Of a stretch of 64,000 bases of DNA, positions 50,640 to 59,562 are shown one piece after another (position 1 is the first letter of the stretch; each line of letters opens with the position of its first letter). The translations under genes were made by a program, and so were the position numbers. Location of the stretch: assembly GCA_002441135.1 (NCBI GenBank), contig DJVJ01000050.1, positions 9,329 through 73,328 on the forward strand, given 5' to 3'. The DNA is from Caryophanales bacterium UBA6259 (GTDB taxonomy: Bacteria > Bacillota > Bacilli > Tepidibacillales > Tepidibacillaceae). The notes below the pieces were generated by a model that saw nothing but the letters and a program-made list of their open reading frames with translations, searched no databases and was not told the DNA's origin.

Positions 50640-51152
50640 TTAATTTTCTTCCTTTGGTGGGGTATAGGTACGATTTCCTAATTCATCATCTAGCATATAC
50701 AATGCGTTGGTATCGTCCTTGATCCGCTTGATTTTCTTTTTAATCATATCAAAAGATGCTTCTTCTTCCACCTGCTCATCAACAAACCACCTTAAGAAGC
50801 TAATGGTGGCGTGCTCTCTTTCTTCAGTAGCAATGTCCATCAGGTTATATACTCGCTTTGTTACACTTTTTTCATGCTCATAGGCTTTTTCAAAGGCATC
50901 AAGAATGGAATCGTATTGCATACTGGGTTCTTCAACCCCTTTAATTACCACATTAGATCCTTTCGCATGAATAAAATCAAAAAATTTCATTGCATGGAAG
51001 CGTTCTTCCTCTGCTTGAATACGGAAAAAGTGCGCAAATCCATCAAAGTCCTGTGATGCACAATAGGCAGCCATCGATAAGTATAGATGGGATGAATCAA
51101 ATTCATATTTTAGCTGATCATTTAAAGCATTTAATAGTCGTTCGCTTAGCAT
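50640..51152 (-). CDS. ftnA: Ferritin (FtnA-type)
   Basis: Non-heme ferritin storing iron as ferrihydrite. 170 residues with the four-helix ferroxidase ligands E17, E50, H53, E94 and Q127, as in bacterial FtnA. AGGAGG precedes the ATG. It lies between pepF and spoVID. The upstream gap is very AT-rich but has no clear Fur/PerR box. Iron storage next to a tetrapyrrole operon is suggestive but not evidence of shared control. Confidence 0.93.
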   Translation of the reverse strand: MLSERLLNALNDQLKYEFDSSHLYLSMAAYCASQDFDGFAHFFRIQAEEERFHAMKFFDFIHAKGSNVVIKGVEEPSMQYDSILDAFEKAYEHEKSVTKRVYNLMDIATEEREHATISFLRWFVDEQVEEEASFDMIKKKIKRIKDDTNALYMLDDELGNRTYTPPKEEN

Positions 51153-51212
51153 GAAAGATTAACCTCCTATAATTTAACTATTTTTTAGCATACCCATTGG
51201 ATAATATTATTA

Positions 51213-52985
51213 TTATTTGAGTTGCATAAACGTTTCAATATCCATCTCAATTAATTGAAGTGAATTTCTCCAAAAATCTACAGAACGAAGATCAATATTC
51301 ATTGTTTGAGCAACATCAGCAATACTTAATTTACCGGTAACCGATAAAAGCTGATCATATTCCTTAACAAAGGAATCCTTGCGCTGTAAATATTCAGCAT
51401 ATAATCCCTTGGCAAACAATAAACCAAAGGCATAAGGGAAGTTATAAAAATTACTGCTTGCATAATAATAATGTGGCTTTACTACCCACATATATGGATG
51501 CAAGTGATTATGGTCTAACCCATTGCCATAAGCTTCTTTTTGAGCATTAAGCATCATTTCCTTTAATTCATTCACGGATAAGGTACTGTCTTCTCTTTGC
51601 TTAAATAACTCTGTTTCAAATAAATAACGACTTAAGATGTCTACAATTACCTGACCAGAATCAGATAAATCATTTTCAAGAATTGCAAATGCCTCTTTTT
51701 CAGAAGCTTTTTCAAGTGCAGCATTTTTTATGATGGTTTCACAGAAAATAGATGCTGTTTCTGCTAATGGCATTGGATAATGACTATTTAGTGCCGATTC
51801 ATCATTTAAGCAATATCCATGGTATGCATGGCCAAGCTCATGAGCTAATGTTGTCACATCACTAAAGCTTCCCGTAAAGTTGGAAAGTACTCTACTTTCT
51901 TTTATTACATGAAGATTAGCACAAAATGCCCCACCTCTTTTGCCTTCTCTTGGTTCGGCATCAATCCATTGCTCTTCAAAAGCACGATCTGCGAAATCAG
52001 CAAGAGAATCACTAAAGCTACGGAAATGATCAACAATAAATTTTCTTGCTTCGTCATAAGTAAAACGCATATCTGCATTACCCATCGGCGCAAATAAATC
52101 ATAAAAAGGTAATCCGTTTTGATGACCTAATAGTTCTGCTTTTTTTCGATAAAACTTATGGAAGGCAGGCAAGCTTTCTTTCATTGCAGTTAGCATTGCA
52201 TCTAAAATCTCTTGATCCATTCTTGCATTCTTTAATGTCATTTCTAAAGGAGATTGATACCCTCTAAGCTCTGCTAAGGTAATTACTTCCCCCTTAATTC
52301 CATTTAAAGCTGCTGCTGAAGAATCAACGATTTTTTCATAGGCCTTTAATTCTGCTTCATATGCATTTTGACGTAGGGCTGCATCCTTCTCATAGGCCAA
52401 ATTACGAATAACAGGTAATGGGAGTTGTTTTTCCACTCCGTCAATTTTTATGTTAACAAGTAATGTTGAAGTTAATAGCTCCTGAAGCTTTGACCATGCT
52501 CCTGAGCCCGTATTCTTCATTTTGGAAATGATGACTTCCTCTTTTTCACTTAATAGATATTTCGTTTGTTCCTTTAATTCCATCAAATAAAAACGATGCT
52601 CTTCTAGTAAAGGCGAGGCAGAAATTAAACTCTCTAAATCACTTAAATTACCTAACCAGTTTTGAAAAAGCACCTCTGGCTCTGTTAAACGAGTTAAGCT
52701 ATTTTCTAGCTGATCAATTATCTTTAGTGCTCTTTCATTTTTTGCATCCACGCTTACTGATAGCTCAGCAAAGCTAAGTAAACGAGTAATTAGGTTTGAG
52801 AAGGAGATATTCATATGCAGATATGCTTCAATCTTGTTGACTGGATTTTCCACACTTGTCAGGGCTTCCTTTGCCCACTTTTCCATTTTCTCAATTTCTG
52901 TTCCTACCCTTTGATAATCAGCTTTAAATTCTGCTGATTCAAAGGAAGGATATAATGCATCCAAGCTCCAACGCATATTGCTCAT
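51213..52985 (-). CDS. pepF: Oligoendopeptidase F (M3B)
   Basis: Cytoplasmic zinc peptidase that degrades short peptides. 590 residues with the active site TTLAHELGHAYHG (HExxH) and the third ligand Glu in PLAETASIFCETI. AAGGAGG precedes the ATG. It follows hemL by 47 bases on the same strand and may be co-transcribed. Confidence 0.93.
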   Translation of the reverse strand: MSNMRWSLDALYPSFESAEFKADYQRVGTEIEKMEKWAKEALTSVENPVNKIEAYLHMNISFSNLITRLLSFAELSVSVDAKNERALKIIDQLENSLTRLTEPEVLFQNWLGNLSDLESLISASPLLEEHRFYLMELKEQTKYLLSEKEEVIISKMKNTGSGAWSKLQELLTSTLLVNIKIDGVEKQLPLPVIRNLAYEKDAALRQNAYEAELKAYEKIVDSSAAALNGIKGEVITLAELRGYQSPLEMTLKNARMDQEILDAMLTAMKESLPAFHKFYRKKAELLGHQNGLPFYDLFAPMGNADMRFTYDEARKFIVDHFRSFSDSLADFADRAFEEQWIDAEPREGKRGGAFCANLHVIKESRVLSNFTGSFSDVTTLAHELGHAYHGYCLNDESALNSHYPMPLAETASIFCETIIKNAALEKASEKEAFAILENDLSDSGQVIVDILSRYLFETELFKQREDSTLSVNELKEMMLNAQKEAYGNGLDHNHLHPYMWVVKPHYYYASSNFYNFPYAFGLLFAKGLYAEYLQRKDSFVKEYDQLLSVTGKLSIADVAQTMNIDLRSVDFWRNSLQLIEMDIETFMQLK

Positions 52986-53032
52986 CTTTTATCCTCCTTG
53001 ATTCTATTATTTGTTCTCTTATTTGCCCTCGA

Positions 53033-54328
53033 TTACCCTTTAAGCATTTCCTTAATCGCAGCATATTGGATATCTAGGGTTTTAAAAATATCCTCATCTG
53101 TATGTACAGTAGACATGAACAATCCTTCAAACTGAGAAGGGGCAATATGAATACCATGATCTAGTAAATAACCATGATATTGCCTAAACTGCTCTAAATT
53201 GGCTGTTTTTGCGGTCTCATAGTTATAAACCTCTTGGCCTGTAAAGAAGAAACCAATCATTGCTCCTATACGATTAATATAATGTGGCAGTCCCAAGTCC
53301 TTGGCATTTTTCGCTAATCCATCCGCAAGAAGCTTTGATTTTCGCTCTAGCTCCTCATAGACTCCATTTTCCTTTAATAAACGAAGAGTAGCGATTCCAG
53401 ATGCCATGGCCACTGGATTACCTGACAAGGTGCCTGCTTGATATACACTTCCTATTGGGGCTACATGCTCCATAATTTCCCTTTTCCCACCATATGCACC
53501 AACTGGCAAACCCCCACCAATTACTTTGCCTAAGGTTGTAAGGTCTGGAGTGATTTGATATAAGCCTTGCGCACTATTTGGGCCAACACGGAAGCCAGTC
53601 ATTACCTCATCAAAAATTAATAAGGCACCATAATCTTCTGTAACGGAACGTAAGCCTTCTAAAAAGCCTGGTTTTGGTGGGACAACTCCCATGTTACCTG
53701 CAATTGGCTCTAAAATAATGGCAGCGATATCTTCACCGAATTTTTCAAAAGCAACTTGTACTCCTTCTAAATCATTATATGGCACAGTAATGGTATTCAT
53801 AGTTGTTCCCTCTGGAACACCAGGACTATCTGGAAGACCCAATGTTGCTACACCTGAACCTGCTTTAATTAAGAGGCTATCACTATGACCATGGTAGCTC
53901 CCCTCAAATTTAAGGATTTTTGTCCTGCCGGTATATCCTCTTGCAAGACGAATCGCACTCATTGTTGCTTCTGTTCCTGAGTTCACCATCCGTACCATCT
54001 CAATAGATGGTGTTAGTTCAATAATTAGTTTTGCAAGCTCTGTTTCTAACACTGTTGGTGTACCGAAGCTTGTTCCCTTTGCAAGTGTTTCTTGGATAAA
54101 GGAGATTACCTTTGGATGTGAATGACCAACAAGCAATGGTCCCCATGAGCCAACATAATCGATATATTCATTGCCATCCACATCATATACCTTTGAACCA
54201 AACCCATGATCCATATAGACTGGATTACGATTTACAGATTTAAAAGCTCGAACAGGACTATTTACGCCACCTGGCATTACTTCTACTGCTTCCTTATAGA
54301 GCTGAATTGATTTCTCGTAGCGGCTCAA
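53033..54328 (-). CDS. hemL: Glutamate-1-semialdehyde 2,1-aminomutase
   Basis: PLP enzyme making 5-aminolevulinate from glutamate-1-semialdehyde. It has the PLP lysine in TTLGKVIGGGLPVGAYGG, plus VNSGTEATMSAIRLARG and IFDEVMTGFR. It starts at TTG 54328, which overlaps the stop of ahbAB (TTGA) and lies 6 bases after AAGGAGGA. This gives 431 residues beginning (M)SRYEKSIQLYKEA. The longer ORF adds 11 residues inside ahbAB. Last gene of the hem operon. Confidence 0.96.
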   Translation of the reverse strand: MSRYEKSIQLYKEAVEVMPGGVNSPVRAFKSVNRNPVYMDHGFGSKVYDVDGNEYIDYVGSWGPLLVGHSHPKVISFIQETLAKGTSFGTPTVLETELAKLIIELTPSIEMVRMVNSGTEATMSAIRLARGYTGRTKILKFEGSYHGHSDSLLIKAGSGVATLGLPDSPGVPEGTTMNTITVPYNDLEGVQVAFEKFGEDIAAIILEPIAGNMGVVPPKPGFLEGLRSVTEDYGALLIFDEVMTGFRVGPNSAQGLYQITPDLTTLGKVIGGGLPVGAYGGKREIMEHVAPIGSVYQAGTLSGNPVAMASGIATLRLLKENGVYEELERKSKLLADGLAKNAKDLGLPHYINRIGAMIGFFFTGQEVYNYETAKTANLEQFRQYHGYLLDHGIHIAPSQFEGLFMSTVHTDEDIFKTLDIQYAAIKEMLKG

Positions 54329-55371
54329 ATTAATTCCTCCTTGATATATTTTGTTTCCCATTCCTCTACCTCAGGAGTAAAATATTTTACCCTTGTTTTT
54401 TTATATTCCTTTGTAGAATACAGTACGGAACGTTCTTTTATTCCTGTCTCTTTTTCCATCATCATTAAAATATCTTCAACCTCTTCTGTACTTCTTCCAT
54501 GAATCATTGTAAATATATTATATGGCCAATCTGGATAGGTAGGACGTAAATAGCAATGGCTTACTGCTTTATAGGAAGCAAGCTGTGCACCAATCTCTTC
54601 TACTTGCTCCTCTGGCACATGCCATACCCCCATACCATTTGCGGTAAAACCTGCTTTTCGGTGATGTAATACGGCAGCAAAACGTCGCATTTGGCCTTTT
54701 TCTTTAAACATCATCGCTTGCTCTAATAATTGTTGAACCGATACTCCTGCCTCCTTAGCAAGATCCTCAAATGGCTTGGATTGAATCGGCAAATCCTTTT
54801 GCAGTACACGAATTGCATGGATTTCTTGGTCAGTGATTACCTGTAGCTCTTTTCTTTTTTCTTCATTATAAATTGGCGCTTCTGATTTTTTCTTGGTCTC
54901 TTTTCCTGTCATATCCAACTGTACACCAATTTTATATAGCTTTAGGGTTGGTAAGATTCGAATTGAATCCACTTCTGCCAATTTCCCTAGTAATTCTACA
55001 GTTTTCTCTAACCCTAGCTTACTATTAGGAGGTACTGCAATGGTAAACCATAGATTAAATTCATTATTCCGTTTGTAATTATGGGTTACTCCTGGATGTT
55101 GATTAATAATCAATGCTGCTTTATCTAAATGCGCTTCTCTTACCTTTGCTGCTACTAGACTAGATTGATAGCCTAAGCTTCTTGTATCAAAAATCGCTGA
55201 GATTTGACGAATCACAGTACCTTTTAAAGCAGTTAAACGATCAATAACCTCTTGTTCTGGAATATTTAAACGATTTGCCATTTCTTTAAAAGGTTGTTCT
55301 ACCAAAGGAAAATCCTTTTGGATCATATTTAAAAGTTCCTGATTAATATTGTCCATTTCTGTAATATTCAT
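54325..55371 (-). CDS. ahbAB: Fused siroheme decarboxylase AhbA-AhbB
   Basis: Converts siroheme to 12,18-didecarboxysiroheme in the alternative (archaeal/Desulfovibrio-type) heme pathway. 348 residues from ATG 55371 behind AGGAGG. Two Lrp/AsnC-like halves are fused, each with an HTH-like helical part and a ferredoxin-like domain. The first half has GVTHNYKRNNEFNLWFT (94-110), the second LHHRKAGFTANGMGVW (235-250) and SHCYLRPTYPDWPYNIF (271-287); these are AhbA and AhbB signatures. AhbA and AhbB are usually separate proteins forming a heterodimer. Location between hemB and hemL, with SUMT and precorrin-2 dehydrogenase in the same operon, excludes an ordinary Lrp regulator. Confidence 0.88.
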   Translation of the reverse strand: MNITEMDNINQELLNMIQKDFPLVEQPFKEMANRLNIPEQEVIDRLTALKGTVIRQISAIFDTRSLGYQSSLVAAKVREAHLDKAALIINQHPGVTHNYKRNNEFNLWFTIAVPPNSKLGLEKTVELLGKLAEVDSIRILPTLKLYKIGVQLDMTGKETKKKSEAPIYNEEKRKELQVITDQEIHAIRVLQKDLPIQSKPFEDLAKEAGVSVQQLLEQAMMFKEKGQMRRFAAVLHHRKAGFTANGMGVWHVPEEQVEEIGAQLASYKAVSHCYLRPTYPDWPYNIFTMIHGRSTEEVEDILMMMEKETGIKERSVLYSTKEYKKTRVKYFTPEVEEWETKYIKEELI

Positions 55372-55388
55372 GATCTGCCTCCTATCCA

Positions 55389-56369
55389 TTACTCGTTGTT
55401 TTTTAACCAGCCTGCCACATCTTTTGCAAAATAGGTAATGATCATATCTGCTCCTGCTCTTTTCATGCTCGTTAACATTTCCATTACTATTCTTTTCTCA
55501 TCAATCCATCCATTTTGAGCTGCTGCCTTGATCATGGCATATTCCCCACTTACATTATAAGCAACAACAGGTACATCAAAGCTTTCTCTAACCCTAGTTA
55601 TGATATCCATATAAGACAATGCTGGCTTTACCATAATCATATCTGCACCCTCTGCAACATCTGAAGCTGCTTCTCGTAATGCTTCTCTACTATTTGCAGG
55701 GTCCATTTGATAGGTTTTACGATCTCCAAATTGTGGTGCAGAATGAGCTGCTTCTCTAAATGGGCCATAAAAAGCAGATGCATATTTAACCGCATAAGAC
55801 ATAATTGGGATATGAGAGAAGCCTGCACTATCTAAACCTTTACGAATCGCTGCAACAAAGCCATCCATCATATTTGAAGGGGCAATAATATCTGCTCCTG
55901 CTCTGGCTTGGGAAATGGCTGTTCTTGCTAGCACATCTAAGGATGGATCATTTAATACCTTTCCTTCATGGATAATCCCACAATGACCATGATTCGTAAA
56001 TTCACAAAGACATGTATCAGCAATCACCAATAACTCAGGTGCTAATTTCTTAATTTCTTTAATTGCTAGTTGAACAATTCCATTGTCCGCATAGGCTTGA
56101 GTACCTTCTGCATCTTTTTCATTTGGGATACCAAATAAAACAATGGCCTGAATACCTAATGCAGTAATTTCTTCTACCTCTTGCTGTAATTGGTCAATAG
56201 AAAGCTGATAAACACCAGGCATTGAAGAAACCTCTTTCCTAATGCCCTTTCCTTCCATAATAAATAAAGGATAAATGAGATCATTCACATGAATGTAATT
56301 TTCTCTCACTAAATTTCGAATAGCAGGGTTTTGTCTTAAGCGACGATGACGATCAAATTGGATTTCCAT
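55389..56369 (-). CDS. hemB: Porphobilinogen synthase (5-aminolevulinate dehydratase)
   Basis: Condenses two 5-aminolevulinate molecules to porphobilinogen. It has the active-site lysines in SYAVKYASAFYGPFREA and MIMVKPALSYMD, and zinc-type cysteines in DTCLCEFTNHGHC. 326 residues from ATG 56369; a TTG one codon earlier is closer to the Shine-Dalgarno AAGGAG and may be the true start. Ends 17 bases before ahbAB. Confidence 0.96.
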   Translation of the reverse strand: MEIQFDRHRRLRQNPAIRNLVRENYIHVNDLIYPLFIMEGKGIRKEVSSMPGVYQLSIDQLQQEVEEITALGIQAIVLFGIPNEKDAEGTQAYADNGIVQLAIKEIKKLAPELLVIADTCLCEFTNHGHCGIIHEGKVLNDPSLDVLARTAISQARAGADIIAPSNMMDGFVAAIRKGLDSAGFSHIPIMSYAVKYASAFYGPFREAAHSAPQFGDRKTYQMDPANSREALREAASDVAEGADMIMVKPALSYMDIITRVRESFDVPVVAYNVSGEYAMIKAAAQNGWIDEKRIVMEMLTSMKRAGADMIITYFAKDVAGWLKNNE

Positions 56370-56412
56370 CAAATTCTCAGCTCTCCTTCACATCTGTTTC
56401 TATCATTGTTCC

Positions 56413-57954
56413 CTATAATAGATCTTGTTTTTTGTCTTCCATATATTTTATTGCTTCTACTAAACCGGGTATTGTGTACTCCTCTGCGGTAACATTTACT
56501 TCTAATCCAAGTTTAACCGCAGTTTCTGTTGTGATTGGCCCGATACTTGCAATAGCTACTCCTGCTAAAAGCTCGTCAATTTTTTCTCCTTTTAATGCTT
56601 CTAAGAAGTTTTTAACTGTGGATGAGCTTGTAAAGGTAATAATATCGATCTCTTTTTCTTTAAGCATTTTTACAATTGCTTCTTTATTTTCACCATCCAT
56701 CACGGTTTCATAGGCATCAATTTCTGTAACTTGAAGTCCCTTTTTCTTTAACTCCTCCGGTAAAACCTTTCTAGCAATGTCTGCTCTTGGTAGTAAAACA
56801 GATTGTCCTTCAGAAAGCTGATCCTCAATGACAGATAATAGCCCCTCAGCTTTATATTCCATTGGAAGCACATTTACCACTAATCCCCTATCCTCTAATA
56901 CCTCTGCTGTTTTTGGGCCAATCGCGGCAATCTTCGCATTAGCTAAAGTTCGAATATCTACTTTCTCTTTTTTAAGCTGATTAAAAAAGGCCTCTACCCC
57001 ATTAACACTGGTGAAGATAATCCAATCAAAGGTTGGCAATTGAACAAGAACCTCTTTCCAAGGCAAATCCTCACTTGGAGGAACTATTTTTATTACTGGG
57101 AATTCAACTGCTTCCCCTCCTAAATCTTCAATTAGGGTGGAAAGCTGGCTTGCCTGACTCCTTGCCCTTGTTACAAGAACTCTTTTGCCAAACAATGCTT
57201 TTTTCTCAAACCAAGCTAACTTTTCTCTTAATGTAACTACCTCTCCTATAATGATGATAGATGGGGATGTTAATTTTGCTTGCTCTACTTTTTCTACAAT
57301 ATTTTCTAGTGTACCAACAACAGTTTTCTGCTCCACTCTTGTTCCTAAATGGATTAAGGCAATTGGCGTTTCTTTATCTCTTCCATTAGCAATTAATTTA
57401 TCTCGAATCATCTTTAGATTGGATACTCCCATTAGAAAAATAAGAGTTCCTGTAGCTGTTGAAATTTTATCCCACTGAATACTGGTTTCATTTTTCGTTG
57501 GGTCCTCATGACCAGTTACTATGGCTAAAGAAGAAGTAAAATCTCGATGGGTTACCGGTATTCCAGCATAAGCGGGCACAGCAATGGCAGAGGTTATTCC
57601 TGGAATAATTTCAAATGAAATCTGATGATTAGCTAGCTCCATTGCCTCTTCGCCAACTCGTCCAAATATCGATGGGTCTCCCCCTTTTAAACGAGTTACT
57701 GTTTTACCTTCTAATGCAAGCTTAACTAATAGTTGATTGATTTCTTCCTGCTGCAGAGTATGATGGTCTGGCAATTTTCCTACATATATTTTTTCAGCCT
57801 GCTCTTTAGCATGCGATAATAGCTTCGGATGGGCAAGTCGATCATAAACAATCACATCTGCTCGCTCAATTGCTTCTAATCCTTTTACAGTAATCAGCTT
57901 CGGGTCTCCTGGACCTGCTCCTACTAAAAATACTTTCCCAGTTTCTTTATTCAT
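56413..57954 (-). CDS. cobA-hemD: Bifunctional uroporphyrinogen-III C-methyltransferase / uroporphyrinogen-III synthase
   Basis: 513 residues. Residues 1-~245 are SUMT, with the SAM site VGAGPGDPKLITVKG, YDRLA, TRLKGGDPSIFGR and the VTGHEDP region. Residues ~258-505 are HemD (VLVTRARSQASQL, WIIFTSVNGVEAFF, ITFTSSSTVKNF). The fusion couples formation of uroporphyrinogen III to its methylation to precorrin-2 and so channels flux towards siroheme. It starts one base after the hemC stop. Such fusions are known in Firmicutes and fit a siroheme-based heme route. Confidence 0.95.
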   Translation of the reverse strand: MNKETGKVFLVGAGPGDPKLITVKGLEAIERADVIVYDRLAHPKLLSHAKEQAEKIYVGKLPDHHTLQQEEINQLLVKLALEGKTVTRLKGGDPSIFGRVGEEAMELANHQISFEIIPGITSAIAVPAYAGIPVTHRDFTSSLAIVTGHEDPTKNETSIQWDKISTATGTLIFLMGVSNLKMIRDKLIANGRDKETPIALIHLGTRVEQKTVVGTLENIVEKVEQAKLTSPSIIIIGEVVTLREKLAWFEKKALFGKRVLVTRARSQASQLSTLIEDLGGEAVEFPVIKIVPPSEDLPWKEVLVQLPTFDWIIFTSVNGVEAFFNQLKKEKVDIRTLANAKIAAIGPKTAEVLEDRGLVVNVLPMEYKAEGLLSVIEDQLSEGQSVLLPRADIARKVLPEELKKKGLQVTEIDAYETVMDGENKEAIVKMLKEKEIDIITFTSSSTVKNFLEALKGEKIDELLAGVAIASIGPITTETAVKLGLEVNVTAEEYTIPGLVEAIKYMEDKKQDLL

Positions 57955-57955
57955 C

Positions 57956-58882
57956 CTAGTGCTCTCCCTTCACTTGGCCAAGTATCTCAAAGGCACCAGC
58001 TGCTAATAGTGCTTCTGCCACATTTTTGCCTAGAATTGCAGCCTCTTCCTTCCTTGCAAACCCTTCTTTCTTAATAACCTGTTTACCATCTACTGAAGCC
58101 ACAATACCTACCAGATGTATTTGTTCATCCACTAATCGTGCGTGAGCACCAATCGGAATCTGACATCCACCTTCAAGTGTATGTAACAATACTCTTTCGG
58201 CAGTAACAACAAGCTTGGTATGCTCATCTTCAAGCTTCTTTAATAATTGCAAAATCTCAATGTCATTCTCTCTTGCTTGAATCCCCAATGCCCCCTGGCC
58301 AACAGCAGGAACACATACGTCCAAACTTAAGTATTGGCTAGCTTTATCCCCCCAGCCCATTCGGTGTAAGCCGGCTGCGGCTAAGACAATACAATCTAGT
58401 TTTTCTGTTTCTAGCTTTTTAAGTCTTGTATGAATATTTCCTCTGATGGATTCAATTTTTAAATCAGAACGATAGGCTAATAATTGCGCAGCTCTGCGCA
58501 AACTGCTTGTACCTACTCTAGCGCCTATTGGCAAAGTATCAATAGTGTAATCTTGGTTTGAAATAAGGCAGTCCCTTGGATCCTCTCGCTCTGGTACTGC
58601 TGCAACTATTAAACCCTCAGGCATTTCTGCCGGCATGTCCTTCATACTATGAACTGCAAAATCAATTTCACCATCTAGCAATGCTTGTTCAATTTCTTTA
58701 ACAAATAAGCCTTTACCACCTATTCTTGCTAACGTGACATCAAGGATTTTATCTCCTTTTGTTACGATCTCTTTAACCTCAAACTGATAAGGGAGGCCAA
58801 GCTCCTTTAATTTTTCAATGACCCAATTGGTTTGTTGTAATGCCAATTGACTATTTCTCGAGCCTACCACTATTTTTCGCAT
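57956..58882 (-). CDS. hemC: Hydroxymethylbilane synthase
   Basis: Polymerises four porphobilinogens. 308 residues, with the catalytic Asp D82 in HSMKDMP, the arginine-rich cofactor-binding GTSSLRRAAQL and the dipyrromethane-attaching Cys C240 in TLEGGCQIPIGAHA. It starts 5 bases after sirC. Confidence 0.97.
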   Translation of the reverse strand: MRKIVVGSRNSQLALQQTNWVIEKLKELGLPYQFEVKEIVTKGDKILDVTLARIGGKGLFVKEIEQALLDGEIDFAVHSMKDMPAEMPEGLIVAAVPEREDPRDCLISNQDYTIDTLPIGARVGTSSLRRAAQLLAYRSDLKIESIRGNIHTRLKKLETEKLDCIVLAAAGLHRMGWGDKASQYLSLDVCVPAVGQGALGIQARENDIEILQLLKKLEDEHTKLVVTAERVLLHTLEGGCQIPIGAHARLVDEQIHLVGIVASVDGKQVIKKEGFARKEEAAILGKNVAEALLAAGAFEILGQVKGEH

Positions 58883-58887
58883 ATTTT

Positions 58888-59547
58888 TTAATCCCTTCTT
58901 TTATCCTTGTTATCTATAAGCTTCTTCAACTCTTGTATTGTTAATTGCACTAAATCCTGTTTCCCTGCTTTTATTTCCACAAAATAGCTGGGTTCTAGGA
59001 TAAGCTGGAAGAAATCTCTTTTATTCTTTTCATCAGATACATTTTTGATGATCCATTGTCTCATCTGCCATAAAAAATCCATATATTGCTCATATTCTAC
59101 TCCATACTGTCTTTCCAATTCAAAGCGAATCTTTTTCGCTAAGCCAGGACTTGCTCCACTAGTGGAAATGGCTATTTGTAACCCTCCTCTTTTTATAGAA
59201 GCAGGTACAATAAAATTACTTTGCTCTGGTTGATCAACAAGATTAACTAATTGTGTTTTTAAGTTAGCCTCTTGATGAATTTTTTGATTGAGTAAAGAAT
59301 CATTTGTGGCAATGATAACCATAAAATATCCCCGAAGATCGCCCACCTGAAACTCTCTTTTAAGCCAATGAAGTTTTCCATCCTTAGCAAGGTCCTTAAT
59401 ATAGGTTGTTGCTTCTGGACTGATCACAGTAATATCTGCTTTCGATTTAAGCAAAGAGGAAATTTTACGTTCGGCAACAAGTCCTCCACCAATCACAACA
59501 CAAGGCCTATTTTCTATATCTAGCATTACAGAATAATACTCTTTCAT
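58888..59547 (-). CDS. sirC: Precorrin-2 dehydrogenase (SirC/Met8-type)
   Basis: NAD-dependent oxidation of precorrin-2 to sirohydrochlorin. 219 residues, with the Rossmann motif VVIGGGLVAERKI, followed by the ATND and VNLVDQPEQSNFIVPA segments and the SGASPGLAKKIR motif typical of the CysG N-terminal/Met8 family. A dimerisation and C-terminal helical part follows. The length suggests dehydrogenase plus a C-terminal domain; whether it also inserts iron cannot be told. No SirB/CbiX chelatase is in the window. Confidence 0.93.
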   Translation of the reverse strand: MKEYYSVMLDIENRPCVVIGGGLVAERKISSLLKSKADITVISPEATTYIKDLAKDGKLHWLKREFQVGDLRGYFMVIIATNDSLLNQKIHQEANLKTQLVNLVDQPEQSNFIVPASIKRGGLQIAISTSGASPGLAKKIRFELERQYGVEYEQYMDFLWQMRQWIIKNVSDEKNKRDFFQLILEPSYFVEIKAGKQDLVQLTIQELKKLIDNKDKRRD

Positions 59548-59562
59548 CAGTATTTGCTCCCT

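Noticed and set aside
51199..51219. Possible Fur or PerR box upstream of ferritin
   Set aside because: The run of ATT/AAT repeats matches only half of either consensus and overlaps the pepF stop; AT-rich sequence gives such matches by chance.
54325..55371. Reading the Lrp/AsnC-like gene as a transcription factor
   Set aside because: Two fused Lrp-like halves, siroheme decarboxylase signatures and the position in the hem operon fit AhbAB much better.
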